Source: Boseongicola sp. SB0662_bin_57 (lineage in GTDB: Bacteria; Pseudomonadota; Alphaproteobacteria; Rhodobacterales; Rhodobacteraceae). Taken from it: DNA of 5,891 nt. Location of the stretch: assembly GCA_009839535.1 (NCBI GenBank), contig VXPN01000157.1, positions 1-5,891 on the forward strand. The letters are read 5' to 3'. Position numbers and translations under genes: made by a program. The notes under the pieces are model-generated. The model was not told the DNA's origin, did no database searches, and saw nothing but the letters and a program-made list of their open reading frames with translations. Below are positions 1 to 4,471 of this stretch, piece after piece. Each line of letters begins with the position of its first letter. Within the stretch, counting starts at the first letter, position 1.

Positions 1-140
1 ATGCCGCTGCCGGGGCCGCGGAAGCCGCCGGCGCCAAGGTTCATCGCCAGCCCTTTGATGTCGGGACCGTGGGACGCATCGCCATCATCGAGGATCCGAC
101 CGGCGCCATGATGGGCCTCATGACGCCGTCCCGGGATTGA
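1..140 (+). CDS. VOC family (glyoxalase-fold) protein, C-terminal fragment
   Basis: This is the 3' end of a gene that begins to the left of the window. The frame starts at base 3 and runs 45 codons to a TGA at 138-140. The readable end contains GRIAIIEDPTGAMMGLMTP, the typical last beta-strand and turn of a vicinal-oxygen-chelate (glyoxalase/bleomycin-resistance) domain. The aspartate-proline-threonine-glycine turn and the following hydrophobic strand are the recognisable parts. The glutamate before the DPTG turn sits about where metal-binding glutamates occur in this fold, but the fragment is too short to assign metal binding or a substrate. The gene converges on the lactonase gene on the other strand, with 88 bases between the two stops. 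The family call is fairly secure; the function is unknown. Confidence 0.72.
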   Translation, partial: AAAGAAEAAGAKVHRQPFDVGTVGRIAIIEDPTGAMMGLMTPSRD

Positions 141-228
141 GCTGAGGCGCCAGGGACTCCAGATCCGGACATGCGCGGCGACCGGACCGCCACCTTCAAG
201 GCAGCGTCCGTGGCGCCGCAGGATCCGG
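141..228. other. Convergent intergenic gap without a clear terminator
   Basis: These 88 bases separate the stop of the VOC gene (+) from the stop of the lactonase gene (-). A bidirectional terminator would be expected here. I see only a short GC-rich stem candidate (GGCG at 177-180 with CGCC at 188-191) and the self-complementary GGCGCC at 146-151 and again at 212-217. None is followed by a T-run on either strand. An intrinsic terminator is therefore not supported, and Rho-dependent or leaky termination is possible. Confidence 0.4.
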
Positions 229-1089
229 CTACAGCAGGACCCGGTGTTCGGCTTGGCCGATGCCTGCGTCAGCCTCGGCAAAGGTCATGCCGTGCCTGTC
301 GGAGCGTGTCCAGGACGCCTCGCTCAGGTCTTCCCGTGCCGTCGTGCAGTACAGCGTCGACAGTCCGGGTCCGCCGAAGGCCGGACAGGACGTGTGTGCC
401 GCATCGAACTCCACTGCCTTCAGGAAGTCCCCGTTGCGTCCGTAGCATGCGACCCGCCAAGCACCCCACTGCGCATTCCAGAGATTGCCTGCGGCATCAA
501 CGACCGACCCGTCCGGGTGCAGCCCGTCGGCGGCCAGGTCCAGAAACACTGCCGGGTCACCCTCCGGCCAGCCGTGATCGGCGTCGAGATCCTGCCGCAT
601 GATCCTGCCTGTTGGCGTATCGGCGAAGAACGCGCCTTCGAGGCTTGGCCGAAAGCAGATGGAGTTCGGAATCGTGATGCCGGGATAGAGCTGGCGCAAT
701 TCGCCGCGATAGTAGCGGTAGATCGCTCCCGCACCGCGGCCTTTGCGTTTCCCCATCGTTCCGATCCAGAACCCTCCCCAAGGGTCGGCGCGTCCGTCGT
801 TCGACCGCGTTTCCGGATCACCGGCCTCCAGCCCCTCGACATCTTCCTGGCGCTCGCGTTCGACATCGAACAGGAACAGCCGCGTTTCCGAGGCGATCAG
901 CAGCTCGGTGTCGCTCACCCATCCGGCGGCAGATACAAGCTCGTCGAACTGCACGCCGCGTGATCGCCCGTCTTCCCGCGTGTGGAGACGTGCTCCAAGA
1001 ATGTCGAACCAGTAGAGTTGCTGGCGTCCGGGATGCCAGAGCGGACCTTCCCCCAGTTCGCAGGCCGTCTCGTCGTATATTTCGCTCAT
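229..1089 (-). CDS. SMP-30/gluconolactonase/LRE family sugar lactonase
   Basis: Predicted 286-residue six-bladed beta-propeller lactonase that hydrolyses a sugar-acid lactone using a bound divalent metal. Family hallmarks visible are GEGP near the N-terminus with metal-ligand candidate Glu14, RSNDGRADPWGGFWIGTM (95-112) with substrate-side Arg96 and Asn98, IPNSICF with ligand candidate Asn142, and PDGSVVD with ligand/catalytic candidate Asp193. WNAQWG (204-209) and SCPAFGG (234-240) are also typical. The length is normal and there is no signal peptide, so it is probably cytoplasmic. The start at 1089 is chosen because its ATG overlaps the dgoA stop (ATGA) and a GGGAGG lies 10 bases upstream; an in-frame ATG at 1098 has almost no spacing to that site. 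Position after dgoK and dgoA suggests galactonolactone or a related aldonolactone, but the substrate is inferred from context only. The open frame continues upstream into dgoA; that extension is not coding. Confidence 0.9.
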   Translation of the reverse strand: MSEIYDETACELGEGPLWHPGRQQLYWFDILGARLHTREDGRSRGVQFDELVSAAGWVSDTELLIASETRLFLFDVERERQEDVEGLEAGDPETRSNDGRADPWGGFWIGTMGKRKGRGAGAIYRYYRGELRQLYPGITIPNSICFRPSLEGAFFADTPTGRIMRQDLDADHGWPEGDPAVFLDLAADGLHPDGSVVDAAGNLWNAQWGAWRVACYGRNGDFLKAVEFDAAHTSCPAFGGPGLSTLYCTTAREDLSEASWTRSDRHGMTFAEADAGIGQAEHRVLL

Positions 1090-1691
1090 TGGTTGCATGC
1101 CTCCCAGGCAACCACTGCCGCCCTTGCCCTGGCCGCAATCTCGTCCATGTCCAGTCCCGGAGCGTACAAGGAGCTTCCGAGCCCGAAGCCGCTTGCGCCT
1201 GCGCGAACCCAGTCGCCGAAATTCTCCCCGCTCACGCCGCCAACCATGTAGACCTGGGTCTTGGCGGGCAGCACCGCGCGAAGCGCCTCCAGCCCTTCCG
1301 TGCCCATCAGGAATGCCGGGAAGACCTTCAGCCCGTCGGCGCCGGCCGCCAGGGCAGCGAAGCACTCCGTTGGTGTCAATACGCCTGGGAAGCTCTGCAT
1401 CCCGAGCGACTTCGTGGCCGCCACCACTGCCGGATCGCAATTGGGTGAAACCACCAGCGCCCCGCCGGCGGCCTTTACGTTCTGGACTTGAGCCTTGGTC
1501 AGGACCGTGCCGGCGCCAATCAGTGCCTTGTCGCCAACGGCATTCGCCATTCGCTCGATCGACCGGAACGGCGACGGCGAGTTCAGCGGCACCTCGATCC
1601 GGTCAATTCCGGCCTCGATCAGGGCTTCGGCAACCGGCACCGCCTTGTCCGGATCGATTCCGCGCAGGATGGCAATGAGGGGCCGGCTCAT
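1086..1691 (-). CDS. dgoA: 2-dehydro-3-deoxy-6-phosphogalactonate aldolase
   Basis: Class I (Schiff-base) aldolase of 201 residues that cleaves 2-dehydro-3-deoxy-6-phosphogalactonate to pyruvate and D-glyceraldehyde 3-phosphate. It belongs to the KDPG/KHG aldolase TIM-barrel family and has that family's usual length. Visible motifs are IAILRG (6-11), RIEVPLNSP (31-39) with the general acid/base Glu33, GAGTVLT (59-65), SPNCDP (82-87), FPGVLTPTE (101-109) and GLKVFPA (120-126) with Schiff-base Lys122. The VPLNSP version of the glutamate strand favours the galactonate enzyme over the KDPG (Eda) type. Its ATG overlaps the dgoK stop by 4 bases, and an AGGAA site lies 5 bases upstream inside dgoK (1697-1701). 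Its own stop overlaps the lactonase start in the same way. The adjacent galactonokinase strongly supports the specificity. Confidence 0.94.
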   Translation of the reverse strand: MSRPLIAILRGIDPDKAVPVAEALIEAGIDRIEVPLNSPSPFRSIERMANAVGDKALIGAGTVLTKAQVQNVKAAGGALVVSPNCDPAVVAATKSLGMQSFPGVLTPTECFAALAAGADGLKVFPAFLMGTEGLEALRAVLPAKTQVYMVGGVSGENFGDWVRAGASGFGLGSSLYAPGLDMDEIAARARAAVVAWEACNQ

Positions 1692-2581
1692 GATGGTTCC
1701 TGCATTCGGGCGTGGGCGGCGGCAAGACCCGCCAGCGTTGCCTGCGTGGCGTCGGCGGTTTCGGACGCAGCGCCGAGAGAGGCAAGTGCCCTTGCATAAT
1801 GCGAGACCTGCCTGGTTTCGCCAACCAGCACGACTCGCTGCCCCAGCCAGTAGGCGCGTGCAGCCGCGAGCTCGGCGCCAATCAGCAGGCCGGACAGCCG
1901 TGCCGTTGCCGTGCCCGTCCCAAGATCGGAGAGCAGGGTCTCTGCACGCAATGCAAACAGTCGCGCGGCAATTGCCTCCGGCCTGCCCATGGCGTCGTCG
2001 ACGGCCTCCGCGAACGCGGTGTCATCCCAGCCCCCTCCCACCGAGTGGCGAAGGACGGAGCCGGTGGAAAGCAGCGCGAAGAGCTCGCCCGTCATGAAGG
2101 TGCGAAAGCTCACCACCTCTCCGGCCGACACATGCACCCATTTCGTGTGCGTTCCCGGCAGGCAAACGATGCCGTCGAATCCGGGATCCCCTGCAAGATA
2201 TCCGGCAATCTGCGTCTCCTCGCCCCGCATCACGTCGGCAGGCTTGTCCTGCGCAAGTCCGGGCAGGATGGTCACGTCAAGCCGCGGGTCCGCCGCGTCG
2301 GGCCGAACTGCACCTGTTTCCGTCGGCGCACAGGGCACGGTCGCATAGGGAGCCTCCCGCCAGCCCTGCCTCGCACCGACCATGCCGGACGCAACGACCC
2401 GCATCGGTCCCATGCCAAGCCAGGGTTCGATGACTTCCAGCAGCGCGGCTTCGAAGGCGTCGGGCGCCAGCACTCCCATGCCCTTGCCCGAGGCCGCCTC
2501 GGCGACGGCTGTTCCGTCCCGGATCGCCCAGGCCCGCAGGTTCGACGTGCCCCAGTCGACGGCTATCCAGTCCACATGCAT
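1688..2581 (-). CDS. dgoK: 2-dehydro-3-deoxygalactonokinase
   Basis: Cytoplasmic sugar-acid kinase of 297 residues that phosphorylates 2-dehydro-3-deoxy-D-galactonate at C6 with ATP, feeding the aldolase encoded next. DgoK-family signatures in order are the phosphate-binding DWGTSNLRAW (9-18), ASGMVGARQGW (64-74), MRGEETQI (118-125), LPGTHTKWV (141-149), TFMTGELFALL (161-171) and GLLIGAEL (231-238). The length matches the family. The start at 2581 gives VDWIAVDWGTSN at the N-terminus as expected, and a GGAAAG ribosome-binding site (2589-2594) sits 7 bases upstream. It is the first gene of the dgoK-dgoA-lactonase unit. The 74 bases upstream hold a weak promoter match and an imperfect palindrome that may be an operator. 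The product call is secure. Confidence 0.94.
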   Translation of the reverse strand: MHVDWIAVDWGTSNLRAWAIRDGTAVAEAASGKGMGVLAPDAFEAALLEVIEPWLGMGPMRVVASGMVGARQGWREAPYATVPCAPTETGAVRPDAADPRLDVTILPGLAQDKPADVMRGEETQIAGYLAGDPGFDGIVCLPGTHTKWVHVSAGEVVSFRTFMTGELFALLSTGSVLRHSVGGGWDDTAFAEAVDDAMGRPEAIAARLFALRAETLLSDLGTGTATARLSGLLIGAELAAARAYWLGQRVVLVGETRQVSHYARALASLGAASETADATQATLAGLAAAHARMQEPS

Positions 2582-2588
2582 GCGCTCG

Positions 2589-2594
2589 CTTTCC
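2589..2594 (-). promoter_or_regulatory. Ribosome-binding site of dgoK
   Basis: On the minus strand GGAAAG precedes the dgoK ATG by 7 bases, a good Shine-Dalgarno match and spacing. It supports the start at 2581. Confidence 0.65.
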
Positions 2595-2607
2595 GTGTGG
2601 GGAGATG

Positions 2608-2633
2608 GCTTGAATCGCTGGCGGGAATCAAGC
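2608..2633. promoter_or_regulatory. Imperfect palindrome upstream of dgoK, candidate operator
   Basis: Read on the minus strand, GCTTGATTC and GATTCAAGC form 9-base inverted arms with one mismatched pair, separated by 8 bases. The outer six bases (GCTTGA/TCAAGC) pair perfectly. The element ends 26 bases before the dgoK ATG and overlaps the -10-like hexamer of the weak promoter match. A sugar-acid-responsive repressor of the GntR, IclR or LacI type could bind such a site, but no regulator gene is in the window. It could also arise by chance. Confidence 0.35.
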
Positions 2634-2654
2634 GCGACTCGGGTTCGGGGTCAA
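2626..2654 (-). promoter_or_regulatory. Weak sigma-70-like promoter match for the dgo operon
   Basis: On the minus strand TTGACC (2654-2649) is one base from the -35 consensus. It is followed after 17 bases by TTGATT (2631-2626), which matches only three of six bases of the -10 consensus. The -35 lies just past the stop of the MmcQ/YjbR gene. Position and spacing suit a dgoK promoter, but the -10 is poor. Read-through from the upstream gene is an alternative. Confidence 0.28.
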
Positions 2655-2655
2655 G

Positions 2656-3021
2656 TCAGTCGCTCCGTGCGGGCAGCCTCGCCTGGACTTTCCTGGTCAG
2701 GCTGGCACGGACCAGATCGTACGAGGTCAGGAGGCGGTGCCGGAGCTCGTCATCGGCGACATCTTCCTGCAGGAGAATCCAGCTCTTGTGAAAATAAGGC
2801 GCTCGGACGCCAATGCCCGCTTCAATGAGCATGCCAGCCGTTTCCGTGTCCCGCGTCTTCACGGTCACGCCGGGCCTGGATGCACCCGAGCACGCGAATA
2901 TCTTTTCCCCGACTTTCCAGACTTCGTGCCCCATTCCCCAAGGGTCCGAGACCTCGGCACCCGGCAGTGGCGCACAGATTGATTCGATTCGCTTCCTGAA
3001 CCTCGACGAACGTCTGGTCAT
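2656..3021 (-). CDS. MmcQ/YjbR family protein
   Basis: Small 121-residue protein of the MmcQ/YjbR family, a CyaY-like alpha/beta fold whose members are often annotated as DNA-binding although the biochemical role is poorly defined. Family features are the N-terminal helix, WGMGHEVWKVGEKIFA (28-43), the VTVKT strand (52-56), APYFHKSWILL (74-84) and a C-terminal helix with YDLVRASLTRK (101-111). The start at 3021 is chosen because it gives the expected family length; the same frame stays open to 3354, but that part lies antisense inside ybeY. No strong ribosome-binding site is visible. It is divergent from ybeY with 46 bases between the starts, and its stop is 74 bases from dgoK in the same direction. 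Co-transcription with dgo is possible, but a link to galactonate metabolism is not implied. Confidence 0.82.
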   Translation of the reverse strand: MTRRSSRFRKRIESICAPLPGAEVSDPWGMGHEVWKVGEKIFACSGASRPGVTVKTRDTETAGMLIEAGIGVRAPYFHKSWILLQEDVADDELRHRLLTSYDLVRASLTRKVQARLPARSD

Positions 3022-3067
3022 GCGCGCACCATAGCGCCTGCAGCGGCATTCGTGTAGACCCGGTCCG
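3022..3067. promoter_or_regulatory. Short divergent intergenic region between the MmcQ/YjbR gene and ybeY
   Basis: These 46 bases separate two divergent starts, so promoters for both directions must lie here or inside the opposing genes. I could not identify a convincing -35/-10 pair on either strand. Neither gene has a clear Shine-Dalgarno sequence, so one or both messages could be leaderless or nearly so. A TAG at 3032-3034 closes the ybeY frame upstream and confines its start to this gap or 3068. Confidence 0.4.
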
Positions 3068-3577
3068 ATGACCACGGACGTGATCGCAGAAGACCCTCGC
3101 TGGCGTGGAACGGGTGTCGAGGCGCTTGCATCGCGCGCCGTCAAGGCGGCGCTGGAACACGTTGACCTCGATCCCGGCGACTGGAACGTGACCATCCTTG
3201 CCTGCGATGCTGCGCGGATTGCAGCGCTGAATGCCCGATTCCGCGGCACGCCGATGCCAACCAACGTGCTGTCGTGGCCATCCGCCGAACGCGCTGCGGC
3301 CGAGAGGGGTGAGCGCCCGGCCCCGCCCGCAGGCGACTCCGAACTCGGCGACATCGCGATTTCGTTCGAGACCTGCCTTGCGGAGGCCAGGGAAGGCGGC
3401 GTTCCGCTTGAGGCCCACGTCCTCCACCTGGTCGTTCATGCGACACTGCATCTTCTTGGCTACGGTCACGACGACGATTCCGATGCCGACTTGATGGAGG
3501 CAACGGAAACGGCGATACTTCAGTCGCTCGGGGCTTCGGATGCGCATTCGCGGAAGGAGACCGGTGACCGACCGTGA
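3068..3577 (+). CDS. ybeY: Endoribonuclease YbeY, rRNA maturation factor
   Basis: Cytoplasmic zinc-dependent single-strand endoribonuclease of 169 residues, needed in characterised bacteria for 16S rRNA 3'-end maturation and ribosome quality control. The diagnostic metal motif is VVHATLHLLGYGH, with ligands His124, His128 and His134. Also present are the ALNARFRG helix (53-60), the TNVLSWP strand (65-71) and LGDIAIS (93-99). The segment between NVLSWP and LGDIAIS (about 72-92) is Ala/Glu/Pro-rich and longer than in E. coli YbeY; similar loops are common in alphaproteobacterial versions. The ATG at 3068 is the only usual start after the in-frame stop at 3032. It leads a + strand unit with corC (12-base gap) and lnt. 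The gene usually found before it, phoH, is not there. The call is secure. Confidence 0.95.
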   Translation: MTTDVIAEDPRWRGTGVEALASRAVKAALEHVDLDPGDWNVTILACDAARIAALNARFRGTPMPTNVLSWPSAERAAAERGERPAPPAGDSELGDIAISFETCLAEAREGGVPLEAHVLHLVVHATLHLLGYGHDDDSDADLMEATETAILQSLGASDAHSRKETGDRP

Positions 3578-3578
3578 T

Positions 3579-3585
3579 GGAAAGG
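3579..3585 (+). promoter_or_regulatory. Ribosome-binding site of corC
   Basis: GGAAAGG lies between the ybeY stop and the corC ATG, with 4 bases before the start. It supports the start at 3590 over the nearby out-of-frame ATG at 3577 and GTG at 3564. Confidence 0.6.
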
Positions 3586-3589
3586 ACTC

Positions 3590-4471
3590 ATGGGAGATAA
3601 AGGCGAGGCGTCTTCTAGCGCGGCGCATGGCGCGCAGGAGGAAGACGGCAGTAGACGGTGGTCCGTGCCGCGATGGCTGCGGGCCCTGGCAGGCAGTTCG
3701 GACCGGATCCGCGAGGGCGAACCACCGGCCGTGGTTCCCGCAGGAAACGGCACGACAGGCGGCATTGCCAACCTGACGCGGCTCCGGGTCGAGGATGTCA
3801 TGATCCCGAAGGTCGAAATCGTCGCGGTCCCGGAGAACATCAAGAAAAGGAAGCTGGTGAAGGTCTTCCACGACAGCGGCCTGACCCGTCTGCCTGTGTT
3901 CAAGGACACGCTCGACGAGCCTCTGGGCATGGTGCACCTCAAGGACTTTGCGCTGAAGCACGGTTTCAACGGATCGGAAGACCGGTTCGCCCTCGACAAG
4001 ATGCTGCGACCGGTCCTCTATGCGCCACACTCGATGCCGATCGGCGTGCTGCTGCAGAAGATGCAGACCGATCGGGTGCACATGGCACTGGTCATCGATG
4101 AATATGGCGGCGTTGACGGGCTGGTCACGATCGAGGACCTGATCGAGCAGGTGCTTGGCGAAATCGAGGACGAACACGACGTCGGGGAGGGCGATCTCTG
4201 GATCAAGGAGGCATCAGGCAGCTTTCTCGCCTACGCGAAGGCTCCGGTCGATGAATTCGAGCAGGAAGCCGGTCGCAGGCTGCGGACCGGCGAGGGCGAC
4301 GAGGAGGTCGACACACTGGGCGGTCTTGTCTTCATGCTGGCAGGCCGCGTGCCCGCCCGTGGCGAGGTCGTGAAGCATCCCGACGGAACGGATTTCGAAG
4401 TGATCGACGCCGACCCAAGGCACATCAAGCGATTGCGCATCCGGCTGGACCTGCCGAAGGCAGCGGAGTGA
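3590..4471 (+). CDS. corC: CorC/HlyC-type hemolysin family protein, CBS pair plus CorC_HlyC domain
   Basis: A 293-residue protein without transmembrane segments, hence of the short cytosolic CorC class rather than the DUF21-containing membrane exporters. Order of parts: a variable, charged, probably disordered N-terminus (1-60); a first CBS motif from LRVEDVMIPKVEIVAV (65-80) through LPVFKDTLDEPLGMVHLKD (101-119); a second CBS motif with the family signature MALVIDEYGGVDGLVTIEDLIEQVLGEIEDEHD (165-197); and the C-terminal CorC_HlyC domain (about 203-288), including DTLGGLVF (241-248). CorC has been linked to magnesium/cobalt efflux and CBS pairs bind adenine nucleotides; the name hemolysin is historical. 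It lies between ybeY and lnt as in many proteobacteria, and its stop overlaps the lnt ATG. The family is certain; the exact physiological role is less so. Confidence 0.92.
   Translation: MGDKGEASSSAAHGAQEEDGSRRWSVPRWLRALAGSSDRIREGEPPAVVPAGNGTTGGIANLTRLRVEDVMIPKVEIVAVPENIKKRKLVKVFHDSGLTRLPVFKDTLDEPLGMVHLKDFALKHGFNGSEDRFALDKMLRPVLYAPHSMPIGVLLQKMQTDRVHMALVIDEYGGVDGLVTIEDLIEQVLGEIEDEHDVGEGDLWIKEASGSFLAYAKAPVDEFEQEAGRRLRTGEGDEEVDTLGGLVFMLAGRVPARGEVVKHPDGTDFEVIDADPRHIKRLRIRLDLPKAAE

Noticed and set aside
141..228. Intrinsic bidirectional terminator between the convergent genes
   Set aside because: Only 4-base stems and short palindromes are present, and there is no T-run on either strand.
244..963. 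239-codon open frame on the plus strand opposite the lactonase gene
   Set aside because: It is a shadow of a conserved gene in a high-GC region; no family motif is seen in the translation.
1090..1440. N-terminal extension of the lactonase frame to an upstream ATG at 1440
   Set aside because: The extension overlaps dgoA in another frame, is Arg/Gly-rich and unlike SMP-30 proteins. The ATGA overlap at 1086-1089 gives a far better start.
1712..2791. 359-codon open frame on the plus strand opposite dgoK
   Set aside because: It lies antisense to dgoK, whose motifs are intact, and its translation is Arg/Gly/Pro-rich with no recognisable fold.
3022..3354. N-terminal extension of the MmcQ/YjbR frame to 3354
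   Set aside because: The added sequence is antisense to ybeY and low in complexity; the 121-residue form already has the normal family length.
3564..3776. GTG at 3564 after a strong AAGGAGA, as a possible small gene or alternative corC start
   Set aside because: It is out of frame with corC, and the frame it opens is an Arg-rich overlap of corC with no family resemblance. The corC N-terminus from 3590 reads like other alphaproteobacterial CorC proteins.
2822..4177. 451-codon open frame on the minus strand covering ybeY and part of corC
   Set aside because: It is antisense to two well-supported conserved genes. Its translation is rich in His, Arg, Gln and Asp without domain motifs, as expected from the complement of GC-rich coding sequence.
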